Position numbers and translations under genes: made by a program. Positions 20,921 to 28,332 of a DNA stretch of 47,444 bases are shown in pieces (positions within the stretch are counted from its first letter, which is position 1; every line of letters starts with the position of its first letter). Origin of the DNA: a virus; IMG/VR virus record IMGVR_UViG_3300044447_000013, positions 1 to 47,444 of that record; one strand, 5' to 3'. The notes beneath the pieces are model-generated. The model was not told where the DNA came from. It searched no databases and saw only the letters and a list, made by a program, of their open reading frames with translations.

Positions 20921-21654
20921 GATACACGTCGAACCTCACCGCGCCCGACCTTCGCCGGTTTTTCAAGCTCGCGAATCCGATGATCCAGAAGATGGGCCAC
21001 GACATTCCGAGCGACCCCGACTTCGACCCGAACTGCGGCTTTCTGAGCGACGACGAAGCCGCGATCCTCTACGCGGTCGCGCGCGCGTGGCCGAAGCGCT
21101 GGGTGGACATCGGCGCGCGCGTAGGCTGGACGACGTGTGCTCTCATCGATGGCGGCGCGCTGGTGAAGCCTGTTGATCCCGAGCTAAAGCTGAGTAACTT
21201 TTCGGCGCGCTTCGAGCAGAACACGATGCGCCACTGGGAGGGAGTATCGGAAGTATGGGCTCTCACATCCGAAGAGTTCTTCGCTCAGGATCATGGCGGC
21301 GGCTGCGACGCCGCCATGATCGACGGCAACCACGACGAGCCCGAGCCGACGCACGACGCGCTGCGCGCTATCGACGCGGGCGCGAGCGTGCTCGTGTTCC
21401 ACGACTTCGCGGGCAAGCCGATTCGCGACGCGGTGAACGCGCTGCTTCACGGGCAACGCTATCCGGGCGACGTACGTGATGGCATCGTCAATCTGTGGCG
21501 CGCGCGCGTCTACTGGACGCCGAACGCGATGGCGGTCGCGTGGCGCGACGGCTGCGGCTTCGTGCCGCCGGAGCACGTGCGCGATCCGCGCGCCGATTGG
21601 AGCGGCATGGAGCGGATCGTCGCGGAGGATTTCGACGTGAGGCGGTGCGTGTGA
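20917..21654 (+). CDS. Class I SAM-dependent methyltransferase, 245 aa
   Basis: Motif I WVDIGARVGWTTCALIDGG (about residues 63-81) and the acidic motif CDAAMIDGNHDEPEPTHDAL match Methyltransf_24-type enzymes often found with glycan or small-molecule modifying genes. GTG overlaps the previous stop. Target unknown; the cassette suggests a sugar or glycan. Confidence 0.7.
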   Translation: MRYTSNLTAPDLRRFFKLANPMIQKMGHDIPSDPDFDPNCGFLSDDEAAILYAVARAWPKRWVDIGARVGWTTCALIDGGALVKPVDPELKLSNFSARFEQNTMRHWEGVSEVWALTSEEFFAQDHGGGCDAAMIDGNHDEPEPTHDALRAIDAGASVLVFHDFAGKPIRDAVNALLHGQRYPGDVRDGIVNLWRARVYWTPNAMAVAWRDGCGFVPPEHVRDPRADWSGMERIVAEDFDVRRCV

Positions 21655-21734
21655 TGTTGGACTTGCTCGCGTTCTTAGTTGGGCTGGCTGCTGCACTGCT
21701 CCTGATCTGGTTCATAGAGCGGCTGGACCAATGA
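21654..21734 (+). CDS. 26-residue membrane peptide
   Basis: ATG at 21654 (TGATG overlap) to TGA at 21734: MLDLLAFLVGLAAALLLIWF followed by IERLDQ. A single span with a charged tail, coupled to the next gene by ATGA. Tight packing on both sides supports its reality. Confidence 0.55.
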   Translation: MLDLLAFLVGLAAALLLIWFIERLDQ

Positions 21735-22297
21735 CGCACCGCGAAATCTTCACCGACATCTACGCGCGCCGCGTCTGGGGCGACGGCTCCGGCGGCGGCT
21801 CCGCGCCCGGCGTGGCCGGGCCGTGGGCGGCCATCGCGTCGCGCGTGATCGCGGAACTCGCGCCCGCGACGGTGCTCGACGTGGGCTGCGGCGACGGCTG
21901 GGCGAGCGCGGGAATCGACCTCGGAGGCGCGAAATACATCGGCGTGGATCCAGTCGAGGCGATGCACCGCTATTGCTTCGCCGTGCACCGCCGCGCCACG
22001 CGCTCGTTTCGCTGCCTCGACGCGATTGCGGACGAGCTGCCCGACGCGGATCTCGTGCTGCTTAAGGAAGTTACGCAGCACCTGAGCGACGCGAGCGTGC
22101 GCGCGCTGATCGCGAAGCTGCGGCGCTATCCGGCGGTGCTGCACTGCGGGGCGTGGGCGGAACGGCTCGGTGACAACATCGAAGACGGCGGGTATCGCCC
22201 GGTAGTACTTGGTGCCTATGGAATAAAGGCGAGCCCGCGTGGAACCTGGCAATACGGTGGCACGATGTACCATGCAGAGCTTTGGAGTCCGTCTTGA
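21731..22297 (+). CDS. Class I SAM-dependent methyltransferase, 188 aa
   Basis: Motif I TVLDVGCGDGWASAGIDLGG (about residues 47-66), acidic loop GVDPVEAMHR, motif IV region LPDADLVLLKEVTQHLSDAS. Typical small methyltransferase. Near its 3' end begins the HNH frame. Confidence 0.8.
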   Translation: MTHREIFTDIYARRVWGDGSGGGSAPGVAGPWAAIASRVIAELAPATVLDVGCGDGWASAGIDLGGAKYIGVDPVEAMHRYCFAVHRRATRSFRCLDAIADELPDADLVLLKEVTQHLSDASVRALIAKLRRYPAVLHCGAWAERLGDNIEDGGYRPVVLGAYGIKASPRGTWQYGGTMYHAELWSPS

Positions 22298-22353
22298 GCG
22301 CGTGGAACTTTAAGGGGTTCCCGGCAGGGAACACACTACAGTTTCGCCATGGA

Positions 22354-22779
22354 ATGAATAAGACGCTGACGCATCGAATCTGGATTGAAATGCGGCGGCG
22401 TTGCCGAAAGCCCCACGCGCACGATGCCCACCGCTACGCGGGGAGAGGCGTCGAAGTTTGCGAGCGGTGGCAGTCTTTCGAGAATTTCTTGGCTGATATG
22501 GGAGAGTGTCCCGACGGAAATAGCATCGACCGTTTTCCGGACCAGAACGGTAACTACGAGCCCGGAAATTGTCGCTGGGCAACAGTGGAAGAGCAACAAA
22601 ACAACCGTCGATCCAATACCTTTGTGGAGATTGATGGCGTTCGCAAAACAGTAGCTCAGTGGGCACGCATTAACGGGGTTTCACCGCGAACGGCGGCCCA
22701 AAGGCTTCGCCGTGGGTGCCCGGCCCATATCGCCGTTTCTAAAGCGCCCGACAAAGGATCGAAGCTATGCGCATTGTAG
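22354..22779 (+). CDS. HNH-type homing endonuclease-like protein, 141 aa
   Basis: The motif series RIWIEMRRRC, GRGVEVCERWQSFENFLADM, GNSIDRFPDQNGNYEPGNCR and WATVEEQQNNRR is that of a common phage free-standing HNH-like nuclease; an HTH (VAQWARINGVSPRTAAQRLR) follows as DNA-binding tail. ATG 22354 is chosen; the frame is open back to 22282. A hairpin GTTCCC-GGCA-GGGAAC lies just upstream (22317-22332). AT-richer than neighbours, and it overlaps the next gene by 13 nt. Probably a mobile insertion. Confidence 0.78.
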   Translation: MNKTLTHRIWIEMRRRCRKPHAHDAHRYAGRGVEVCERWQSFENFLADMGECPDGNSIDRFPDQNGNYEPGNCRWATVEEQQNNRRSNTFVEIDGVRKTVAQWARINGVSPRTAAQRLRRGCPAHIAVSKAPDKGSKLCAL

Positions 22780-23657
22780 CCATCATGCCTGTAAGAAATG
22801 AGGCGTGGGTGTTGGGCTTCACCGCGCGCGCGCTGCTGCGCTGGGTCGACGAGCTGGTGATCCTCGACCACGCGAGCACGGACGGAACGCGCGGCATTCT
22901 CCAGCAACTTGAGCAAGAATACAGCGGCAGGCTAATCCTACTGCGTGAAGACAATCCGATATGGGAGGAGATGCGTCACCGGCAAAATCTTCTCGTGTGG
23001 GCGCGCAAGATCGGCGCAACCCACGTCGGATGCATTGACGCCGACGAGGTGCTTACCGCGAACGCGCTGCCGGACATCCGCGCGATGTTCGAGAGCGCGA
23101 AGCCCGGCGAAGTACTCATGCTGCCCTGGCTCTGCCTCAAGGGCGGCCTCGACACGGTGCACGCGAGCGGCGTCTGGGGCGAGCAGAACGCGAGCGCGGG
23201 CTTTCTCGACGATCCGGTCTGGCACTGGAGCGCGGAAGGGCGCGGCGGCTACGATCACCATCACCGGCATCCGATGGGGCGCGCGGGCATTCCGTTTCAC
23301 CCGGTACCCAACCGGCGCGCGGGGCTGATTCACTTGCAGTTCGTCTCGGAGCGGCGCTTACTCGCGAAGCAATTCCTCTATCAGCTCATCGAGCGCCTGC
23401 GATGGCCCGACAAGTTCACGGCGGCCGAGATCCGCGCGAAGTACTCGCTCACGGTTCACGCGCACCAGGTGAGCGCGATCGCGCCCGCGCCCGCCGCGTG
23501 GCTGAGTGGCTACGAGGACATCCTGCACCACCTGCACATCGACGCCGAGCCGTGGCAGCTCGCGGAAGCGCGCCGCATCGTCGCGGAGAATCCGGGCATT
23601 GAGCAGGGGCTCGACGACTTCGGGGTGCTGGCGGCAGCGCCCGCGACGACTAAGTAA
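22767..23657 (+). CDS. Family-2 glycosyltransferase, 296 aa
   Basis: Clear GT2 features: IVAIMPVRNEAWVLGFTARA at the N-terminus, LVILDHASTDGT near residue 32, and the DxD in GCIDADEVLTANALPDIRAM near residue 90. A His-rich segment (GGYDHHHRHPMGR) and a helical C-terminus follow. Last gene of the cassette before the portal. Confidence 0.85.
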   Translation: MRIVAIMPVRNEAWVLGFTARALLRWVDELVILDHASTDGTRGILQQLEQEYSGRLILLREDNPIWEEMRHRQNLLVWARKIGATHVGCIDADEVLTANALPDIRAMFESAKPGEVLMLPWLCLKGGLDTVHASGVWGEQNASAGFLDDPVWHWSAEGRGGYDHHHRHPMGRAGIPFHPVPNRRAGLIHLQFVSERRLLAKQFLYQLIERLRWPDKFTAAEIRAKYSLTVHAHQVSAIAPAPAAWLSGYEDILHHLHIDAEPWQLAEARRIVAENPGIEQGLDDFGVLAAAPATTK

Positions 23658-23659
23658 GC
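23644..23659 (+). promoter_or_regulatory. Start-associated motif, copy 3 (portal)
   Basis: CGACGACTA-AGTAAGC-GTG, located in the 3' end of the glycosyltransferase gene. It precedes the portal gene, whose start lacks a Shine-Dalgarno match. Confidence 0.7.
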
Positions 23660-25660
23660 GTGAACATCCGCCGCCGCATCCGAAAGCTACTCCTACGCAT
23701 CGAGGCCGCGCTGCGGCCCGCGCCCGTCGCGCCCGATCTCACGGGCGTCGTGCGCGAATTCGGCACGCAGCTCGTCGAGCAGATGCAGCGCGCGGACTTT
23801 CAGCGCCGCGACCAGGTCGAGCGGCTGCACGAACTCGCGGAAGCGCGGCAGATGCAGGGCACCGGCCCGTGGCAGGAAGCCGCGGGCGGCATTTCGAGCG
23901 CGCAGCTCGCGCAAGGGTTTGCTCAAGATGCCGCGCCGCTGCGCGAGTCGGGCCTCTCGGCCACCGGCGCGATGGGGCAGCTCGAACTCGACTTGCAGAA
24001 CATCGAGTGGCGGCGCGAAATCAATAACTCGTGGCTGGAGTTCTCGCGCAACGGCATCCAGCAGATTATCTTGTTGTGCCGCCTCTACTTCCTGAAAAAC
24101 CCGATTGCGCGGCGGCTGATCAACATCGTCGCGTACTACGTGATGGGGCGCGGCATCGAGGTGTCCTCCGACGATGGGCCGACCAACGACGCGATCAAGG
24201 AATTCCTCGAAGCCAACAAAGCCGTGATCGGCCAGACGGCGCTCGCGGATCTCGTGCGCAAGTCGATCTACGACGGCAACCTATTTTTCGTTTTCTTCCC
24301 GGACACGCAATCGACGGGCGCGGTGCAGGTCCGCACCATCGACGCGATTGAGATTCAGGACATTGTCACGAACCCGGACGACACCACGGAAAAGTGGTAC
24401 TTCCGGCGCACGTTCACGACGCGCACGTTCGACACGGCGACGGGCGCGATCTCGTCGACGCCGGGCGAGGCGTGGTATCCGTCCATCGGCTACGACCCGG
24501 CGGAGAAGCCGCAGACGATCAACAACGTGCCCGTGATGTGGGCTTCGCCCGTCTATCACCGCGCATACGGCACGGTCGGTAAGTGGCTGTTCGGGTGCCC
24601 CCCGATCTACCCGGCGCTGGACTGGATCAAGGCGTCGCGGCGTTACCTCGAAGCGTGCGCCACGCTCGCCGCGGCGCTCGCGCAATTCGCGGTCACGATC
24701 ACGACGAAGGGCGGCTCGCAGGCGCTCGCGGGCATCAAGCAGCAGCTCGAAACCACGGTCGGACCGAATACCAACCTCTACGATCAGAACCCGCCGCCCG
24801 TGAACGCGTCGACCTTCGCGTCCGGACCCGGCACGAAGATGGAGGCGTTCCACTCGCGCGGGCAGGGGCTCGATCCGAGCGAATGGAAGCCATTCGGCGC
24901 GATGGCGTGCATCTGCCTCGACGTGCCGCCGACGTGGATCGGCGATCTCGAAACCGCGAATCTCGCGACAGCGCAGACGCTCGACCGGCCCACGGAACTC
25001 GCGATGATGGAGCGGCAGGAGGTTCTGCGCGAGGTAGTCGTGACCATCGTGACGTACGCGCTAAACGTGCAATTGCGCGCGCCTGGCGGCAAGCTTCGCG
25101 AGCGGCTAAGCAAGATTCACGACGTCTCTAATCTCCGCGTCGTGGAAGCGCCGCGCAAGCAAACCATTGAACTCGGGCGGACCCGCTTCACCTACCTGAA
25201 TGAGGCGGGAAGGGAGAAGACGGGGCAGATCCAGAAGGACACCGATCTCGAAATTAAAGTAACCTTCCCCTCGATCCGCGAAGGCGACATTCCGGCGCTC
25301 ATCGGCGCGGTGGTCGAGTCGATGACGCTCGCGAACAAGGGCGGGCAAATCGTAGGGATCGACGAAAAAGAAGGCGTGCGCAAGCTGTTCGAGCTGAACG
25401 GCTTCGAGAACGCGGATGAGATGGTCGAGGAGATGTACCCCTCGGACGGCGACAACGCGTACGACCCGAACCGCACCATCGAAGACGCGGCGGACATTCA
25501 GGCGGCGATTCCCAAGGCCGCACCCGCGCCCACCGGGCCGCAGGTTCCCGGCGGCAAGCAACGCGCGATGGTGGACAAGACGCCGGGGCAGGAGGCGTTG
25601 ACGCGGTTAGGATGGAGCGTGGAGCGCGTGCGGAAGCTGCTGGAAAGGAAGGCGGCGTAG
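23660..25660 (+). CDS. Portal protein, 666 aa
   Basis: Forms the dodecameric vertex channel for DNA. Portal features include NPIARRLINIVAYYVMGRGI, KSIYDGNLFFVFFPDTQSTG, the RTIDAIEIQDIVTNPDD clip-like region and the PTWIGDLETANLATAQTLDR segment near residue 430. Longer than HK97-type portals, with a Pro/Ala C-terminal extension. The next gene begins on its stop codon. Confidence 0.85.
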   Translation: MNIRRRIRKLLLRIEAALRPAPVAPDLTGVVREFGTQLVEQMQRADFQRRDQVERLHELAEARQMQGTGPWQEAAGGISSAQLAQGFAQDAAPLRESGLSATGAMGQLELDLQNIEWRREINNSWLEFSRNGIQQIILLCRLYFLKNPIARRLINIVAYYVMGRGIEVSSDDGPTNDAIKEFLEANKAVIGQTALADLVRKSIYDGNLFFVFFPDTQSTGAVQVRTIDAIEIQDIVTNPDDTTEKWYFRRTFTTRTFDTATGAISSTPGEAWYPSIGYDPAEKPQTINNVPVMWASPVYHRAYGTVGKWLFGCPPIYPALDWIKASRRYLEACATLAAALAQFAVTITTKGGSQALAGIKQQLETTVGPNTNLYDQNPPPVNASTFASGPGTKMEAFHSRGQGLDPSEWKPFGAMACICLDVPPTWIGDLETANLATAQTLDRPTELAMMERQEVLREVVVTIVTYALNVQLRAPGGKLRERLSKIHDVSNLRVVEAPRKQTIELGRTRFTYLNEAGREKTGQIQKDTDLEIKVTFPSIREGDIPALIGAVVESMTLANKGGQIVGIDEKEGVRKLFELNGFENADEMVEEMYPSDGDNAYDPNRTIEDAADIQAAIPKAAPAPTGPQVPGGKQRAMVDKTPGQEALTRLGWSVERVRKLLERKAA

Positions 25661-26085
25661 TGCCCTGGCACCTCAGTAAATCCAACCCGTGCAAGATCTA
25701 CGACGAGCGCCACGAGGTCGCGGCGCTGGCGACGAGTCCGGAGCACGCGGCGCGCATCGTGGCGGCGGTGACGGGCAAGTCGCAAGAGGTCGTGCGGCTG
25801 AAGGAGCCCGCGAAGACGTTCGATTTCGCTGATGGCGGGCCGGTTCCTGAAGGTAAGACGTACCTCGTAGGCGAGCACGTCTGCGAAACCGTCATGGCGC
25901 TCAACTCCTTCGAGGACGATGAGTGCTGCGCGCCGCGCATCGCGAAAGCAGGGCGCGAGGGTAGGCTGAAGGCCGCGACCGCGTGGACGTGCCCGAAGTG
26001 CGGCTGCGACTGGACGGTCGCCGAGCGCGGCGCGATCCGGCATTGGTCGCCGGTCTCGGACGTTATGATTCTGAGGAGACCATGA
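25660..26085 (+). CDS. Hypothetical protein with C-terminal zinc ribbon, 141 aa
   Basis: GTG at 25660 shares a base with the portal TAG. The N-terminal half looks like a small alpha/beta domain (HEVAALATSPEHAARIVAAV); a CPKCGCDW motif at about residues 110-117 and a CC pair (EDDECCAP) suggest metal binding. Unrecognised; its position in the head gene cluster is the only functional hint. Confidence 0.6.
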   Translation: MPWHLSKSNPCKIYDERHEVAALATSPEHAARIVAAVTGKSQEVVRLKEPAKTFDFADGGPVPEGKTYLVGEHVCETVMALNSFEDDECCAPRIAKAGREGRLKAATAWTCPKCGCDWTVAERGAIRHWSPVSDVMILRRP

Positions 26086-26426
26086 CGAACAGGCGCGCTT
26101 TCATCACTTCGCTTCTCGGCGCGCTCGGGCTTTCGCGGTTCGTGAAGCCGGAACTCAAGCCGCCGACATACACGCCCAATCTCTATCAGCAGGGCATCTC
26201 CGTAAATTGGCGCGCCATCGTAAATGACGATCTGAAGATTTTCAGCGACATATCGACGCGGCTTGCAGATGCCAGTAATATGCGCCTGTCAGACGTGTTG
26301 AATCAGGTCGCAGAAAACAGCGGATTCACGTGGGGCGCGACTCCCGACGGGCGGATAGAGTTTCGCCGCATCTCTAGACTGCGCGCCAGCGAGCGCCGCT
26401 TCAACCCTTCGCGGCTACCCGCGTGA
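26082..26426 (+). CDS. Mosaic protein: Tat-like leader, capsid-like and tail-tip-like segments, 114 aa
   Basis: ATGA overlap with the previous gene. Residues 1-20 (TNRRAFITSLLGALGLSRFV) resemble a twin-arginine signal. Residues about 33-63 (YQQGISVNWRAIVNDDLKIF) closely match the major capsid segment YQSRASVNWRAMVNDDLGIF. Residues about 68-92 (LSDVLNQVAENSGFTWG) resemble LSDLFTQLATTSGFVWG in the tail-tip protein. It appears assembled from virion gene fragments and may be a decoy or a relic, but the frame is intact. Confidence 0.6.
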   Translation: MTNRRAFITSLLGALGLSRFVKPELKPPTYTPNLYQQGISVNWRAIVNDDLKIFSDISTRLADASNMRLSDVLNQVAENSGFTWGATPDGRIEFRRISRLRASERRFNPSRLPA

Positions 26427-27349
26427 GCCTCGTGCTCAAGCGCCGCGCGCGGCGGCTCGACGCGGCGGCCGCCGATCTCGAAGACGCGGTGGATGCTGCC
26501 GAGACGGTCCTACCCGGCACAACCCCCCAAGGCGATGGGAGAGCGCACGAACAGCTTAGCGAATCGCTCAAGCACCCGCGCCACGCCGTCTCGCTCGCGC
26601 CGATCCGCGCGGGCGTCGAACGCGTTCTCGCGCGCTTCTTTCGCCGGCAGCAGGCGCTGCTGATCCCGCAGATCAGCGAGCACTTGCGCCACGTGGTCGA
26701 CAACAATAAGAATCTGAAGGAGCGCGAAGAGCAGTCGCTCGACGCCATCTTCTACGCGTTGCCGGACGGCACGCTGCTTCCCGCCGCCGTCACCGCCGGA
26801 ATGGCGGCGGACTACGCGTCGCTCGTCAAGGCCGCCGTGAACGCGGGCTTCGCGAGCCTCGCGGACGAGATCACCAGCGACGCCGCGAAGCCCGCACTGA
26901 ACCCAAGCGACACGTTCGTCGCGACGTACATCCGCGAGCACTCGCTCGAAAAGCTCGCGGACGACTTGAACGCGACCACGGTCACGCGGTTGCAGAACGC
27001 GCTCGCCGACGCTTACGAGGACGGCGCGAGCTTCGAGGAGATGGTGCAGGCGATCAAGGACGAGTACTCGGACTTTTCGACGCGGCGCGCCTCGATGATC
27101 GCGCAGACCGGGATGAACGGCGCGTACAACGTCGGGCGCAAGCAGCTCGGGCTCGATCTCGGGTTTAACGAGAAGAGCTGGAATCCGGACGGTCTCGCGT
27201 GCCTGCTGTGCATGGCGAACGTCGCGGAGGGCTGGATCGGGATGGACGAGGAGTTCGAGTCGGGCGACGATCACGCGCCGGCGCACCCGAACTGCGATTG
27301 CTCGCTCGATATCCGGATGAACAACGACGCGCTCGCGAAAGCCGCCTAA
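26423..27349 (+). CDS. Mu-F-like minor head / head morphogenesis protein, 308 aa
   Basis: The C-terminal half has the family signature: RRASMIAQTGMNGAYNVGRK, KSWNPDGLACLLCMANVAEG, then AHPNCDCSLDIRMN at the end. The N-terminus is helical. GTG at 26423 overlaps the previous stop. Minor head proteins sit inside the capsid at the portal and usually follow the portal gene, as here. Confidence 0.85.
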   Translation: MSLVLKRRARRLDAAAADLEDAVDAAETVLPGTTPQGDGRAHEQLSESLKHPRHAVSLAPIRAGVERVLARFFRRQQALLIPQISEHLRHVVDNNKNLKEREEQSLDAIFYALPDGTLLPAAVTAGMAADYASLVKAAVNAGFASLADEITSDAAKPALNPSDTFVATYIREHSLEKLADDLNATTVTRLQNALADAYEDGASFEEMVQAIKDEYSDFSTRRASMIAQTGMNGAYNVGRKQLGLDLGFNEKSWNPDGLACLLCMANVAEGWIGMDEEFESGDDHAPAHPNCDCSLDIRMNNDALAKAA

Positions 27350-27492
27350 CCCTCGTACAACTGAACGTCAATCTCGTCATCCTGAAACACGGCGCCGAGG
27401 CGCTGTTCGACTTCGCGGCGTAAGGATTCCTGGCTGTGCGGCTGAATCTTGCCGTCATCGATCTCGATAGTCACTACGAACTGGTAGATCAC
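27346..27492 (-). CDS. Small hypothetical protein, 48 aa
   Basis: GTG at 27492 overlaps the stop of the gp10-like gene (GTGA) and its TAG overlaps the convergent minor head gene stop by 4 nt. MIYQFVVTIEIDDGKIQPHS, then a helix (ESLRREVEQRLGAVF) and DDEIDVQLYEG: a compact beta-alpha-beta peptide. Unrecognised. Confidence 0.6.
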   Translation of the reverse strand: MIYQFVVTIEIDDGKIQPHSQESLRREVEQRLGAVFQDDEIDVQLYEG

Positions 27493-27914
27493 ACCTTAAA
27501 CCCCTGCTTAGCATATGCCGCGAGAATCTCGGGCCGCGCCGTGTCGAGCGCGGGGCGCATCGTCGGCTGCGCCGCGTGCCCGGTCCAGCCCTGCGATTTG
27601 TGATCGTAGACCCACCCCTCAGGCGTCTCACCGGGATACGTGCCTTCGCCGCGCACGCCCGTTCCGTACTCGACGAACTCGGAATGCGGCGCGCTCGCGG
27701 TGACCGTGCCGCTCACGACCGTGCCGACGAGCTGCACGCTCGCCGTGTGGATGCCTTCGCGGAACTCGCCGCTGAGCACGGGCGCGATGGCTTGCGCCTC
27801 GGTCACGACGGCGCCGCAGCCCTCGGTCACGGCGGCCACGATCTTCGGGACGAAGAGCCGCTGCAGGCGAACGAGATCGGCGGGCTTGAACGCGGATTTG
27901 GCGGCAAAATTCAC
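27489..27914 (-). CDS. HK97 gp10-like head-tail / tail completion protein, 141 aa
   Basis: APVLSGEFREGIHTASVQL, then SAPHSEFVEYGTGVRGEG, and the late QPTMRPALDTARPEILAAYA follow the gp10-like consensus (TG-L...YA-yvEyGT...PFmrPAl). GTG start set by the start-associated motif. It is transcribed opposite to all surrounding virion genes, which is unusual for a structural gene and implies relocation or separate control. Confidence 0.72.
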   Translation of the reverse strand: MNFAAKSAFKPADLVRLQRLFVPKIVAAVTEGCGAVVTEAQAIAPVLSGEFREGIHTASVQLVGTVVSGTVTASAPHSEFVEYGTGVRGEGTYPGETPEGWVYDHKSQGWTGHAAQPTMRPALDTARPEILAAYAKQGFKV

Positions 27915-27929
27915 GCTTATAAGTCGTCG
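27915..27929 (-). promoter_or_regulatory. Start-associated motif, copy 4 (minus)
   Basis: Minus strand CGACGACTT-ATAAGC-GTG. It is half of a perfect palindrome AGTCGTCGCGACGACT (27922-27937), whose other half is copy 5 on the plus strand, so one site serves two divergent starts. Confidence 0.72.
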
Positions 27930-27945
27930 CGACGACTAGTTAGCC
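27930..27945 (+). promoter_or_regulatory. Start-associated motif, copy 5 (plus)
   Basis: CGACGACTA-GTTAGCC-ATG, preceding the leader peptide at 27946 and sharing a palindrome with copy 4. Confidence 0.72.
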
Positions 27946-28029
27946 ATGAACCACTCTTTGTCTTCGCGCCGTGCAATCCCGCTGCGCAGCGCAAGCGACG
28001 GTTTTCGTCGCGACCGGGTGCGCCAGTGA
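27946..28029 (+). CDS. Repeated leader peptide, copy 2, 27 aa
   Basis: MNHSLSSRRAIPLRSASDGF then RRDRVRQ. TGA overlaps the GTG of the next gene (GTGA). Contains hairpin GCGACG-GTTTT-CGTCGC. Its ATG is itself preceded by the start-associated motif, so translation is likely. Confidence 0.6.
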   Translation: MNHSLSSRRAIPLRSASDGFRRDRVRQ

Positions 28030-28331
28030 TTCTGCACTCCCTCACGATCACGGGCGCGAACACGAAAGTACCGCTTTCGTCCGGATCGCCCGCCATCGCC
28101 GGCTACACTTCGCCTAACTCCCTGCAATGTAAGTGGGTGCAGCTCGTCGCGTCCGGCGCCGGGATTCTCCTCGGCGGCGCGGAAGTCACGGCGAGCGTGG
28201 GCTTCCCGCTCGCGTCCGGCGCGGGGCAGTTCACCGCGCCCATCGCCATCGACACGGATTTCTACGATCTCTCGAACATGTTCGCGTACGTGCCGAACGG
28301 CACGACGCTTTACGTGCTCTACGGCGGCTAA
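28026..28331 (+). CDS. Small beta-rich virion-associated protein, 101 aa
   Basis: GTG at 28026 is coupled to the leader peptide. All-beta composition (ILHSLTITGANTKVPLSSGS, FTAPIAIDTDFYDLSNMFAY, ending GTTLYVLYGG). Placed directly before fibre-like genes, it may be a small decoration or fibre-attachment protein. Not recognised. Confidence 0.6.
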   Translation: MILHSLTITGANTKVPLSSGSPAIAGYTSPNSLQCKWVQLVASGAGILLGGAEVTASVGFPLASGAGQFTAPIAIDTDFYDLSNMFAYVPNGTTLYVLYGG

Positions 28332-28332
28332 G

